Shown here: positions 10,107-19,121 of the stretch, in pieces
Numbering within the stretch: the stretch's first letter is position 1
Layout: every line of letters begins with the position of its first letter
DNA from: Roseofilum casamattae BLCC-M143
Lineage (GTDB): Bacteria; Cyanobacteriota; Cyanobacteriia; Cyanobacteriales; Desertifilaceae
NCBI RefSeq assembly: GCF_030068455.1
Contig: NZ_JAQOSQ010000002.1
Coordinates: forward strand, 372,001 to 436,000
DNA length: 64,000 bases
Reading direction: 5' to 3'
Translations under genes and position numbers: made by a program
The notes under the pieces: model-generated
Database searches by the model: none
Seen by the model: only the letters and a program-made list of their open reading frames with translations
What the model was told of the DNA's origin: nothing

Positions 10107-10286
10107 TTAAGGAAGAATTTCAAAATAGTCGCAATGTCTGGGACGTAAGATAGTAAAGTCGCGGCGATCCAGGGTCAAAATGCGGGTAACGTTTATTCTT
10201 TCGGCAACGGCTGCGATCGAAGCATCAACGAAATCTAATCGAGGATAGCTGTCATACTTGCTCTTCACCATCTGCCTTCCAACCAT
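10107..10286 (-). pseudogene. Relic of a PIN-domain (VapC-like) toxin, C-terminal part
   Basis: The minus strand from 10286 to the TAA at 10107 encodes 59 residues. They include YPRLDFVDASIAAVAER and NVTRILTLDRRDF, then a RPRHCDYFEILP tail. This is the C-terminal third of a PIN ribonuclease: VDASIAAVAER holds one catalytic aspartate and LTLDRRDF another. The N-terminal part, with the first catalytic Asp, is absent. An in-frame stop lies just upstream, and the neighbouring frame shows LQLIYGWKADGEE, which suggests a frameshift. No antitoxin gene is adjacent. The fragment is presumably a non-functional remnant left between msrB and the SGNH hydrolase gene. Confidence 0.7.
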
Positions 10287-10306
10287 AAATTAGCTGCAAT
10301 CGTTCG

Positions 10307-11371
10307 TTACAATGCTGCATGATAGTTATTTTCTAGCTTTTGCGGAGCATCGTACCATTCTAGAGCTTGTTGCCAAACTAGGTATCCGCGATCGCTCAAA
10401 TGAATGCCGTCGGTGGTGTAAGCTTTCTCTAATTCTCCTTCCTCGTTGGTAAATAAGTGATGCAGATCGAGATAGGTTGCGCCTTCGACGCGGGCGATCG
10501 CGGCCAGATGGCGGTTGAGGTTGCGAATGCGATGGTTGGGGAGTGCTTTTAAGCGAGTGGGAAGTAGAGACTGGAGGACGATCTCGCTCTGGGGATGTTG
10601 CTGGCGCAAGGTTTTGACGATCGCCCGCCAATTGTTGATAATGACGGTATCGCTGGCTCCCTGACGCAGATCGTTAATTCCAGCGAGGACGAAAACGCGA
10701 TCGGGTTGCGTCGGTTGCAGGAAGGGTAACCGCTTGATGATATGGCGCGTTGCTTCTCCGGAAACGCTTTGATTTAACCAGAGTTTGCCTTGCGGAAGGC
10801 GATCGTGGGGAAACCAGACGCTGAGAGAGTCTCCCACTAATATGTTAAGGGAATTATTGCCTTGTCCGTTGGCGATCGCTTTTGCTTCCAGTTGCAATAA
10901 CCACTGCCATTGTTCGTGGGTGGGATGTTCCGTGGCTTTCCTCCACTGCTCGGCAAAACTATTGGCGGGAAGTCGAGTATAAATTTTTCCGGCTTTGAGA
11001 GCGGTGAGTCGTTGTTGAAAGAGTTGCATCCCCGATACCGGCCGCCAGGATGAGGGTACAGAGAGTCGAACCGGGGAGAAGGGAAAGAGAGGAGCGTTGG
11101 GTTGTAGTGCCTGGCGCGTGCTATTTTGTACGGAGTTTTGGGTGGCGATCGCTCGGGCAAACTGCGGTTGCAATGGGTCTACAGTCGGTAAACTCTGCAA
11201 CACGGCATCGACGGTTACCTCTAGAGACGACTGCAAGGATGGTGGGGTAACGGCATCGGATATCGGGGGTTCGCGATCGTCTATTGGCGGAACCGGTAGC
11301 ACTCCATCGCCCAATGCTGCTAACGGGCCTTGAGCCAGCAAGCTAATGGCAACTAAACTATAGTGACTCAT
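10307..11371 (-). CDS. SGNH/GDSL hydrolase family protein
   Basis: This 354-residue protein has a hydrophobic N-terminus (YSLVAISLLAQGPLAALG, probable signal or anchor), a proline-rich linker and a C-terminal SGNH hydrolase domain. Block I is NILVGDSLSVWFP with the nucleophile Ser, block III is FVLAGINDLRQG with the Asn, and block V is TDGIHLSDRGY with the Asp/His pair. These hydrolases act as esterases, often O-deacetylating surface polysaccharides or lipids; the substrate is not evident. It is likely exported. The ATG at 11371 is used. No operon partner is visible. Confidence 0.88.
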   Translation of the reverse strand: MSHYSLVAISLLAQGPLAALGDGVLPVPPIDDREPPISDAVTPPSLQSSLEVTVDAVLQSLPTVDPLQPQFARAIATQNSVQNSTRQALQPNAPLFPFSPVRLSVPSSWRPVSGMQLFQQRLTALKAGKIYTRLPANSFAEQWRKATEHPTHEQWQWLLQLEAKAIANGQGNNSLNILVGDSLSVWFPHDRLPQGKLWLNQSVSGEATRHIIKRLPFLQPTQPDRVFVLAGINDLRQGASDTVIINNWRAIVKTLRQQHPQSEIVLQSLLPTRLKALPNHRIRNLNRHLAAIARVEGATYLDLHHLFTNEEGELEKAYTTDGIHLSDRGYLVWQQALEWYDAPQKLENNYHAAL

Positions 11372-11846
11372 AGGCGGGTAGATCTGAAAACGCTCTTCTT
11401 TCTTTTAGACAGCGTTCCCCAGCCAAATCGGGAAAACCTCCAAAATAATTCGTGGTGCCGACGGCAATTTCTCGATCGATATCCACTATTCAGCACTACC
11501 GTACAAACCGACGAAAATTAGCATGCGATCGCGCGCACCACTAGTTCTATATTCTCCAAACCACTTCGCACCATATTTTGCTCCGATACGTTATTCGTCG
11601 ATCGCCTTGATAGGGCTGGGTGGGCTTTGAACAACATACCCTTTACCCGTGCTTGAACCGATCTCCCAGACTTGATATTAGTCTATCTCTGCTCCTTTGC
11701 AGCGCACCCCGACAATTGACTGACTGCTGCAATTGCACGATACCAGACCTCAAGATGGTGGGGAAATGTCGAAAATGCTAGAATTCAGTCGTCCCGAACG
11801 CATAATTGTCTCGCAAGTCTAGGTTCAACGCCTTCAATAGCACCCC
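11372..11846. other. Divergent intergenic region without recognised genes
   Basis: These 475 bp lie between the divergent SGNH hydrolase and PD-(D/E)XK-like genes. Short frames occur on both strands but none is supported. A GGTTCAAGC-like segment near 11648 on the minus strand resembles a tRNA T-loop, but no acceptor stem or anticodon arm could be built around it. Confidence 0.35.
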
Positions 11847-12458
11847 ATGTCCTACAGCAGCTTTAAAACCCTTGCCAGCGTCCAAAGTACCTTTGGACTC
11901 GAGATTGACGAAAGCCAAAATCTTTTTGCCCAAACAAAACCACGTCAACCTAGCGACTACCTAACTTACGCCCTAGCAGAAAATGTTTCCCTCGCTAATG
12001 CAGTCAATACTGAAAAAGCTCGATCTGAACTGATTATCGCTCCCGTTCTACTCGAAATTCGCCGCAGCTTTCAAGGACAAGTGGGCTTTTTTTCTGGGAC
12101 TGAATTCAGCGTTGAACCCGAACAAGGATTGCACGGCTATTGCGATTATATTTTGACGGCTTCACCGGAGATTTACGAAATAAAAGCACCCATAATTGCT
12201 GTAGTAGAAGCCAAAAATGAAAATATAAAAGGTGGACTAGCCCAATGTCTTGCCGAGATGGTGGCAGCTCGGAAATTCAATGCAGCAACTAATCATATTG
12301 GTCTAATTCTTGGTGCAGTCACGACCGGAACGCTGTGGAAATTTTTGACATTAAATGGCGGAGTCGCTGCTATCGATATGGATGAGTATTACATCAAGGA
12401 AGTTGCTAAAATTCTTGGCATTTTAGCAACTCCTCTTCAGCAATTCATTAGCAATTAA
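11847..12458 (+). CDS. PD-(D/E)XK nuclease-like conserved protein
   Basis: This 203-residue protein belongs to a family common in cyanobacteria and sometimes labelled type I restriction or endonuclease-like. A restriction-endonuclease-type core is visible: GYCDYILT (Asp), then IIAVVEAKNENI (ExK) and KGGLAQCLAEMVAARKFN (the Q/helix following the active site). That order fits a PD-(D/E)XK fold. No DNA-binding domain or methyltransferase partner is present, so a role in restriction is not implied. The gene ends four bases inside the convergent HAD gene. The biological role is unknown. Confidence 0.75.
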   Translation: MSYSSFKTLASVQSTFGLEIDESQNLFAQTKPRQPSDYLTYALAENVSLANAVNTEKARSELIIAPVLLEIRRSFQGQVGFFSGTEFSVEPEQGLHGYCDYILTASPEIYEIKAPIIAVVEAKNENIKGGLAQCLAEMVAARKFNAATNHIGLILGAVTTGTLWKFLTLNGGVAAIDMDEYYIKEVAKILGILATPLQQFISN

Positions 12459-13291
12459 GTTTCAAGTGTGTGAGAAGGCATTTGGGATCGCATCGTTGAT
12501 ATACTTGCCCGAGAATTGCACAAAACCCGTTCCAGGTTATCTACGGTAAAATAGCCTTGTGGTTTCACATTAGTCTGATTTTGACCGATCGCGATCGCCT
12601 CGTTACCCGGTTCTCCGAAATCCGACAATACTAATGCCGCTTCCTCGAAATCCTCATGTTTGCTCAACTCATTGTAGGTGACGATACAGGTCATCCCCGC
12701 AGCAGTCGCAGCGAGCAAACCATTGCGCGTATCTTCAATAACAATACAGCGAGTTGGGTCTAAGTCCAACGTCTCCACCGCAAGATTATACACATCTGGG
12801 GCGGGTTTTTTGGCTTTAACCATATCGCCGGCAAAAATTCCGGCAAATTGACCGGTCAGTTCGCTTCCCATAACGTGACGCAGCACGGCCTCGACAGACA
12901 CGATCGCAGAAGTGGAACAAACGGCGAGGAGCCAACCATTTGCCAAAGCAGTCTGGGCTAGGCGTTTCACACCGGGACGACCGGGAATTGCCCCGGATGC
13001 GATCGCCTGCTTATAAATTTCCGTTTTGCGCTTGTGCCAACCCATGACAATATTCCACCAGGCTGACTCCGACTCTGGAACCGGGTAGACAGCACGAAAA
13101 TCCCGATCGTTTCCCAAGCTAAACATGCGCTCTTTACCGCCGCCAATTTTCACTTTCTCGGCATATTGTTCCAGGCTCCATTGCCAATTGATACCCTGTT
13201 CGCGCCACATTTGGTTAAAAGCCACGAGATGACCGTCGCGTTCGGTGTCAGCCAACACCCCATCGCAATCAAAGATTAGTGCTTTTTTCAT
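12455..13291 (-). CDS. HAD-family sugar phosphatase (CbbY-like)
   Basis: This 278-residue haloacid-dehalogenase-type phosphatase resembles the CbbY/GPH/beta-phosphoglucomutase branch. Motif I is LIFDCDGVLADTE with nucleophile and acid/base aspartates (D8, D10). Motif II is CSTSA, the motif III lysine is in AKKPAPDVYNLA, and motif IV is CIVIEDTRNGLLAATAAGM. A helical cap follows motif I. CbbY proteins in phototrophs remove xylulose-1,5-bisphosphate, a Rubisco inhibitor, which is a possible but unproven role here. The start is the ATG at 13291. It overlaps the convergent upstream gene by four bases. Confidence 0.88.
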   Translation of the reverse strand: MKKALIFDCDGVLADTERDGHLVAFNQMWREQGINWQWSLEQYAEKVKIGGGKERMFSLGNDRDFRAVYPVPESESAWWNIVMGWHKRKTEIYKQAIASGAIPGRPGVKRLAQTALANGWLLAVCSTSAIVSVEAVLRHVMGSELTGQFAGIFAGDMVKAKKPAPDVYNLAVETLDLDPTRCIVIEDTRNGLLAATAAGMTCIVTYNELSKHEDFEEAALVLSDFGEPGNEAIAIGQNQTNVKPQGYFTVDNLERVLCNSRASISTMRSQMPSHTLET

Positions 13292-13385
13292 GCTTTTCCT
13301 TCGCTGCCAAACAATTTACAATAATGCTGTGTTAATTGCATCAACTCACTATATCGCTCGAGCTGTCATTGGGAAATGCGATCGC

Positions 13386-14117
13386 TTAAAACCCAAACCG
13401 GGGAATTCTCGGAGTGGGGACTGGAGGCGCCGGAACCGGGACACCTTGAGCGGTACAAGTAAAGCCCAATCCGCCAAACAATTGCAAACAAACCGATCGC
13501 AATACACCCTCAGCAGTCACCGGAATTGTAAATCCTTGGAATAATTCTCCTGCCACTAATTGGGCAAACTCTTCGGGCGTAATATCTTGAATTTCGCCTA
13601 AAAGATTGCCGACTACAGGCAATTTTTTACCTGCAGTTAATACCACCGGAGCCACCGCTTCTGCTGCCCCTTGCGGAATAACAAAGACCGTGCCTTCAAT
13701 CACTTTAATCGTTCCTTTATTATCGCCATCGACTTCCAGCACGTAAACCGTTCCTTCCACGTTCACCAAAAATCCAGCAATACATCCATCCACCGGACCG
13801 CTGACAAGTAACTGTCCGTTTTGCACTTCCACGCATTGCCCGACTGTCACGGAAGAATTGCTGCCCAAACGACCTACCGCACCATTATCAAACTCCAAAC
13901 CCGCTCTCGCCTCTTGCGTCCGCACCGCTTGTCCGAAATCAGCTTTATCTTCAACCTTCGCCGTCTCGGCTTCAATAAACACATCTTCGCTATCTAAAAT
14001 TTCGTTCACTTCGGCTTGGTTAATTTGGGCAAAACCGGGTAGGGAAAAACTAGCGATCGCCGCTGCTCCAAACAGAGTCCGAAGTAACATGAGATGGGTG
14101 GTACGGATTATAGTCAT
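13386..14117 (-). CDS. Secreted FecR-domain-like protein
   Basis: The ATG at 14117 gives 243 residues with a signal peptide (LLRTLFGAAAIASFSLPGFAQ). Next comes a beta-rich FecR/iron-sensor-like region: VRTQEARAGLEFDNGAVGRLGSNSSV, GQLLVSGPVDGC, FLVNVEGTVYVLEV and IKVIEGTVFVIPQ. It ends in a Pro-rich tail (PVPAPPVPTPRIPRFGF). Such periplasmic FecR-like proteins are often encoded beside large CHAT/TPR proteins in cyanobacteria. Here the gene is head-to-head with the TPR-CHAT gene, starts 120 bp apart. No sigma factor or TonB receptor is nearby, so iron sensing is not implied. Ligand and function are unknown. Confidence 0.8.
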   Translation of the reverse strand: MTIIRTTHLMLLRTLFGAAAIASFSLPGFAQINQAEVNEILDSEDVFIEAETAKVEDKADFGQAVRTQEARAGLEFDNGAVGRLGSNSSVTVGQCVEVQNGQLLVSGPVDGCIAGFLVNVEGTVYVLEVDGDNKGTIKVIEGTVFVIPQGAAEAVAPVVLTAGKKLPVVGNLLGEIQDITPEEFAQLVAGELFQGFTIPVTAEGVLRSVCLQLFGGLGFTCTAQGVPVPAPPVPTPRIPRFGF

Positions 14118-14237
14118 AATCAATTAATAATGAAAATTAATAACGAACAATGGGGATTAGTCTTTGAAAGGAATACAAGAGTTGAGAATTGACAATATAG
14201 CGCCGCGCGGCAGGAAATAGGAGATGGAGAATAGATT

Positions 14238-16967
14238 ATGCTAAGTCGTGCTATCAGTAAATTTATGGGTTTTCGTCATTCCATTTTCGCCAAAGTGGCG
14301 CAACGCTTGCTGTGTATTTTACTCGGCTTTTGGTTAGCCTGGTTTCCTCACCAGTTACAGCTCGCTCCCTTCCCTTCCGGACGCTTTGTCTGGGGAGCAG
14401 AACAGCAACCGGATGCCATGGAACAATTTCGGGAAGGAATGCAGCACTATCGCCAAGGCACTCGCACGGGGTTCGAGGAAGCCCTGGACGCGTGGGAGAA
14501 AACGTTACAACGTTGGCGAGAGGCGGGAAATACTCAACAAGAGATTGTTACTCTCAATTGGATGGGACTGGCTTATCGGGAATTGGGAGAATTCCAACAA
14601 GCATTATCCTTGTATAACCAACTGTTACCGAAAACGGAAACGAGTCCGCAAACCCAAGCCAGCGTACTGCTCTCCTTGGCGCAAGTACATACAAAGCTCT
14701 CTAACTACCAAGAGGCTTTAGATATGTATAATCGTGCTTTAGAGATGTGGCGATCGCTCGACTACAAAACCGGCGAAGCAGCAACCCTGAATAATTTGGC
14801 CGTCGTCTATACAGAATTGGGAGAATACGATCGCGCCCTGGAAACCTACAACCGCGCCCTGGAGTTAGTGCAAGCATCGGCGAATCTCAAATCCATTGCT
14901 GCTGCTCTCAATAATATCGGTGGAACCTATTCTAATCAAGGAAATTATGCCCGAGCGCTACTGCACTATCAAAAGGCTTTAGCATTTTGGGAAGAAAAAA
15001 AAGACTTGAAGGGACAAGCGAGTACCTTAAATAATATTGGCTTTGTTTACGCGCAGTTAGACCAACCGGATAATGCTCTGGCAACCTATGTGAATGCGCT
15101 TCCGTTGTGGGAAAAACTTGACGATCGCGCCGGAGCTGCCAGCACTCTGAATAATCTTGGCTATGTCTACAGCCAACAAGGCAATCCAAAACTTGCCTTA
15201 GAATACTATAACCGCGCCCTGCCCTTGCGGAAAGAAGTGGGCGATCGCCCTCGAGAAGCCTTAACGCTCTATCGGATGGCACAAGCGCACCGCCAGGAAG
15301 ACGACCTGGAGCTGGCGCAAACGGCCATCGAACAAGCGATCGCTATTATCGAAGATTTGCGGACGAATGTCAGCGCCCAAGACCTGAGAAGCTCTTTCTT
15401 TGCCAGCAAACAAGACTACTACGAATTCTATATCGACCTCTTGATGGAGCGCCACGAACGGAACCCAGATCGAGGATATAATGCCCGAGCCTTAGAGGCA
15501 AAAGAACGGGCGAGCGCCCGCAGTTTGCTCGATCTGCTCGCAGAAGCAAACGTGGACGTGCAAACGGGAGTCGATCGCAATTTAATCGAACAAGAGAAAA
15601 CCTTAAGGCAGCAACTGAGCGCCCTAGAAGAGCGCAAACTAAAACAACTTCGCGATAACTATCAAGAAAGTGTCGCCAAACAGCTTAATGGCGAACTCGA
15701 TGACTTATTGCTTGCTTACCGAGATGTCCGCGCTCGCATCCGCGCCGCTAACCCCAACTATGCTGGACTCACTCAACCTCAACCCCTCAGCGTTGCGCAA
15801 ATTCAACAACAGGTGGCAGATGCAGATACCACATTAGTTGAATTTGCCTTAGGAAAAGAGCGCAGCTATGTTTGGGTGGTAACTCCGACAGCTATCCACA
15901 GCGCCCAACTGCCTACTCGCGCAGAGATCGAAAAAGCGGCGCTCAACTTACGCAATAGTATTATCGTGCCCCGACTGCGGATTCGCCGACAACGGGCAGA
16001 ACAAGCTGCCCGCACCCTGAGACGTTTTATTTTTGACCCGATCGCAGAATACTTGGAGACGGAACGGCTGGCCATTGTGCCCGATGGTGCTTTGCAATAC
16101 GTGCCCTTTGCTGCTGTAGACTCCCCCTTCTCAAACGATCCCTACCGCCCTCTGATCGGCGATCGCGAACTGGTTACTCTCCCATCCGCCTCAACTCTGG
16201 GGCAGTTGCGCCAAGACATTGCCCAGAGAACTCCCGCACCCAAAACTCTTGCCATCTTTGCCGATCCGGTCTTCAGTCCGCAAGATAACCGTCTTGGCGC
16301 AACCAGTCAACCCGCGCAACCGCGCATATCGCCCGACTTAGAACGATCCGCTCGAGAAGCAGGTCTAATTTTTGACCGCCTTCCCTTTACGCAACAAGAA
16401 GCCGAGCAGATCCTGGACTTGCTCCCAGACGCCGACATTACGAAACGCTTTGGTTTCCAAGCCTCAAAAGCGATCGCCACTAGCCCCGATCTCGCTCAAT
16501 ATCGCATTCTCCACTTTGCCACCCACGGGTTGCTCAATAGCGTCACTCCCGAACTTTCCGGTTTAGTACTCTCCCTGCTGAACTCGGAAGGAGATGCCAT
16601 CAACGGATTTTTGCGCTTGCACGATATCTATAATCTCAACTTACCCGCCGAACTGGTCGTGCTCAGCGCCTGCGACACCGGACTGGGTAAAGCCGTTCGC
16701 GGCGAGGGTTTGGTCGGTCTCACTCGCGGGTTTCTCTATGCCGGAGCAGCGCGAGTGACGGTCAGTCTCTGGCAAGTGGACGACCGCGCAACAGCCCTCC
16801 TGATGGTGAAACTCTACCAAAATATGTTGCAAAACAATTTATCTCCCGCCGCCGCCCTCAGAGCCGCTCAACTGGAGCTATGGCAAGACGAGCAGTTGCG
16901 ATCGCCCTATTACTGGGCTGCCTTCACCCTGCAAGGAGAATGGCGATCGTTAGCCATCGATAATTAA
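14238..16967 (+). CDS. TPR and CHAT domain protein (caspase-like peptidase)
   Basis: This 909-residue protein has an N-terminal hydrophobic segment (residues 20-36, probable signal or membrane anchor). About seven to eight TPRs follow between residues 65 and 365, with repeated [20 protein letters not shown]-type units. A helical linker precedes a C-terminal CHAT domain (about 600-905). The catalytic dyad is visible: H763 in HFATHGLL and C812 in [15 protein letters not shown] peptidases are caspase/separase relatives; TPRs probably bind the substrate or activator. The divergent FecR-like neighbour is a likely functional partner. The export signal points to a periplasmic or membrane location, unlike cytoplasmic CRISPR-associated TPR-CHAT. 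Confidence 0.92.
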   Translation: MLSRAISKFMGFRHSIFAKVAQRLLCILLGFWLAWFPHQLQLAPFPSGRFVWGAEQQPDAMEQFREGMQHYRQGTRTGFEEALDAWEKTLQRWREAGNTQQEIVTLNWMGLAYRELGEFQQALSLYNQLLPKTETSPQTQASVLLSLAQVHTKLSNYQEALDMYNRALEMWRSLDYKTGEAATLNNLAVVYTELGEYDRALETYNRALELVQASANLKSIAAALNNIGGTYSNQGNYARALLHYQKALAFWEEKKDLKGQASTLNNIGFVYAQLDQPDNALATYVNALPLWEKLDDRAGAASTLNNLGYVYSQQGNPKLALEYYNRALPLRKEVGDRPREALTLYRMAQAHRQEDDLELAQTAIEQAIAIIEDLRTNVSAQDLRSSFFASKQDYYEFYIDLLMERHERNPDRGYNARALEAKERASARSLLDLLAEANVDVQTGVDRNLIEQEKTLRQQLSALEERKLKQLRDNYQESVAKQLNGELDDLLLAYRDVRARIRAANPNYAGLTQPQPLSVAQIQQQVADADTTLVEFALGKERSYVWVVTPTAIHSAQLPTRAEIEKAALNLRNSIIVPRLRIRRQRAEQAARTLRRFIFDPIAEYLETERLAIVPDGALQYVPFAAVDSPFSNDPYRPLIGDRELVTLPSASTLGQLRQDIAQRTPAPKTLAIFADPVFSPQDNRLGATSQPAQPRISPDLERSAREAGLIFDRLPFTQQEAEQILDLLPDADITKRFGFQASKAIATSPDLAQYRILHFATHGLLNSVTPELSGLVLSLLNSEGDAINGFLRLHDIYNLNLPAELVVLSACDTGLGKAVRGEGLVGLTRGFLYAGAARVTVSLWQVDDRATALLMVKLYQNMLQNNLSPAAALRAAQLELWQDEQLRSPYYWAAFTLQGEWRSLAIDN

Positions 16968-17141
16968 CCGGTTCTCGATCGCAAATACTACCGTCTCAGT
17001 ACTTCTACGCTGCCGACGCGCGATCGCCCGCTCGATGACAAACTGTGATAGAACAAAACGAAGTTCACTGTCTGGTATTACCGACATGCGTTAGGATATT
17101 CTGTCCCATTCTCTATTCTCCATCCCCTATTGTCCATCCCC

Positions 17142-18608
17142 ATGAGCAGCACTATCGGCAGACTTTGGCAATCTCTTTTTAATCTCATCGGCCGCATTTC
17201 TAATACCTCCATTTTAACCATTGGCGACGAGAAAATTACGGCGATCGCGATCGTCAATATTCTCATTTCTCTCGTCCTGGTCATTGGCTTATCTCGACTT
17301 TTAAAAAACTTCCTGAAGCTCCGCCTGCTGAGACGATTAAAGATTGATGAAGGAAATCGTCAAGCGATTTCAACTATTGTTAGCTATGGTGTTTCCACCA
17401 TCGGCTTTTTAGTTATTCTGCAAAGTAATGGGTTCGATGTTGCCTCCCTCACCGTCTTAGCTGGAGGTTTGGGCGTGGGTATTGGTTTAGGACTGCAAAG
17501 CGTGACCAAAAACTTCACCAGCGGTCTGACTCTTTTAGTCGAACACAAACTGCGAGTGGGAGATTTTATTGAATTTGATGGTATGGATGGTTATGTGAGT
17601 GAAATTTCTCTCCGCTCTACCTTAATTCGCACTCGGCGCGGCGGTTCGGTCATCGTTCCTAACAGTAACTTAGTCGAGAATGTGATTCTCAATTGGAATT
17701 ATGAAGGTATAAACAACCGCATTCATATTCCGGTTGGCGTTGAATATGGCAGCGACCCCGTTTTGGTCACTGAAGCCTTACTCAAAGCTGCTTATATGGA
17801 GCCAGCGGTGCATTCAGAACCCCCGCCAAAAGTCATGTTTATTGAGTTTGGCGATAGTGCCCTAAATTTTGAACTGTGGGTTTGGGTAACGCGCGCCGAT
17901 CTCGAACCTCATATTACCAGTTCTCTCAATTATTTAATTGAATATTATCTAAGGCAATATAATATTGTCGTGCCGTTCCCGCAAACGGATTTGTGGCTGC
18001 GAAATCCAGAATCTTTGTACCCAATGGGTGGGAAAGATAGCCACGTTCGCGAGTATTTAGAGGAACCAAAACCGCCAGCGATTACTCTAGAAAAACCCTT
18101 GACACTGCGAGATTTACTGCCGCAAGTTGCCTATTTTGAGAACTTTACCGAGTTGGAGTTAAGGCAATTGATTGAAGTGGGGTGTCGCCGTCGGCTTCGA
18201 GGATCGCAAGTGCTGTTTCGCGAAGGCGATCCTGGGGATGCATTTTATATTGTTTTATCCGGTACGGTGGAAGTTTATGTCGATAAAATTAATAAGCATT
18301 TAACCAATTTAGGTCCGGGTAAGTTTTTTGGCGAATTATCGCTCATGTTGGGGATTCCGAGAACCGCTTCGGTTCGCGCCACTGAAGAAACGATTGTGTT
18401 TGCGATTAACCATAAAGGATTCGAGCAACTTTTGCGCGAACATCCAGAACTTTCAGAAGTCATTGTGCAAGAGTTTGCCAAACACCAAGAAGAGCTATCA
18501 GAACGACAGCAGCAATTACGAGACCTAGGATTAGTGGATGCAGAAGAAGACGATAAAAATCCGGTGGTTTGGGTAAGAAAACGCTTAAAAAATCTGTTTG
18601 GTCTGTAA
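17142..18608 (+). CDS. MscS-type mechanosensitive channel with cyclic-nucleotide-binding domain
   Basis: From the ATG at 17142 the protein has 488 residues (a TTG at 17130 would add four). Three hydrophobic segments precede the pore-lining helix with the Gly-rich VLAGGLGVGIGLGLQSVTKNF. The MscS beta domain follows (VGDFIEFDGMDGYV, RRGGSVIVPNSNLVEN, INNRIHIPVGVEYGSD). Residues about 330-450 form a cNMP-binding domain. Its phosphate-binding cassette, FGELSLMLGIPRTASV, keeps the Glu and Arg that contact cAMP/cGMP. Family members of this architecture are thought to be nucleotide-modulated ion channels. An adenylate cyclase gene lies 514 bp downstream. Confidence 0.93.
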   Translation: MSSTIGRLWQSLFNLIGRISNTSILTIGDEKITAIAIVNILISLVLVIGLSRLLKNFLKLRLLRRLKIDEGNRQAISTIVSYGVSTIGFLVILQSNGFDVASLTVLAGGLGVGIGLGLQSVTKNFTSGLTLLVEHKLRVGDFIEFDGMDGYVSEISLRSTLIRTRRGGSVIVPNSNLVENVILNWNYEGINNRIHIPVGVEYGSDPVLVTEALLKAAYMEPAVHSEPPPKVMFIEFGDSALNFELWVWVTRADLEPHITSSLNYLIEYYLRQYNIVVPFPQTDLWLRNPESLYPMGGKDSHVREYLEEPKPPAITLEKPLTLRDLLPQVAYFENFTELELRQLIEVGCRRRLRGSQVLFREGDPGDAFYIVLSGTVEVYVDKINKHLTNLGPGKFFGELSLMLGIPRTASVRATEETIVFAINHKGFEQLLREHPELSEVIVQEFAKHQEELSERQQQLRDLGLVDAEEDDKNPVVWVRKRLKNLFGL

Positions 18609-18660
18609 TCGGCTAAGTTAGCCCAAAATAGCTGTTTATCTATTCCCTAGCACGTATCTC

Positions 18661-18969
18661 TCAAAGATCCCGTTGAAATTCTTCTAATAAATCCATAAGA
18701 TTGAGCTGAGATTGCATGGGCATTAAATCGGCTAAAGCAATTTCGCGCCGACCGCCCCCAATTTTTACGGTAATTTCTTGCAATATTTGCAACACTCTAT
18801 TCTCCTGTAAATTCCGATCTTCTAGGAGCGGATAGAGTTGCTCGGCTAAGGGAATATGCAGATGGGCGTCATTGAGATAAAGATGCCATTTAGCGATATC
18901 CATATAGACATTTTCGCCGATTTCAGCCGCGAGTTTTTCGATCGCCTCTGTAGAATATTGACCGGTCAT
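18661..18969 (-). CDS. DUF3181-like cyanobacterial protein
   Basis: The start is the ATG at 18969, preceded by an AGGAG ribosome site (TTTAGGAGAAATCCCTATGA), giving 102 residues. A longer frame to 19032 is rejected. The sequence (TEAIEKLAAEIGENVYMDIAKWHLYLNDAHLHIPLAEQLYPLLED...) looks like the small soluble helical DUF3181 family restricted to cyanobacteria and plastid-related genomes. It has no known catalytic motif and no signal peptide. It lies between the channel gene and the cyclase gene, on the opposite strand. Family assignment is from memory of the pattern, and the function is unknown. Confidence 0.7.
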   Translation of the reverse strand: MTGQYSTEAIEKLAAEIGENVYMDIAKWHLYLNDAHLHIPLAEQLYPLLEDRNLQENRVLQILQEITVKIGGGRREIALADLMPMQSQLNLMDLLEEFQRDL

Positions 18970-19121
18970 AGGGATTTCTCCTAAATAACGAACCCTAGGG
19001 AAAACGGTAAAACAAAATTCGGGATCTGGCAAGCGATCGCCGAAAATTATGCTACAATAGAATAAAATTAATAGTACTAATAGTTTGTCGGCTACAAAGC
19101 TATTAACGATCGACTGAAATC

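Noticed and set aside
11630-11720. tRNA-like T-loop sequence on the minus strand
   Set aside because: No acceptor stem, anticodon arm or D-arm could be built around it.
11847-12458. Restriction enzyme of a restriction-modification system
   Set aside because: A nuclease-like core is visible, but there is no methyltransferase, specificity subunit or helicase, so only a fold-level call is made.
14238-16967. CHAT protein as a CRISPR type III-E (Craspase) component
   Set aside because: No cas genes or array nearby, and the protein carries an export or anchor signal; TPR-CHAT proteins are common in cyanobacteria outside CRISPR.
17130-17141. TTG start four codons upstream for the MscS-cNMP gene
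   Set aside because: The ATG at 17142 is sufficient and no better ribosome site precedes the TTG.
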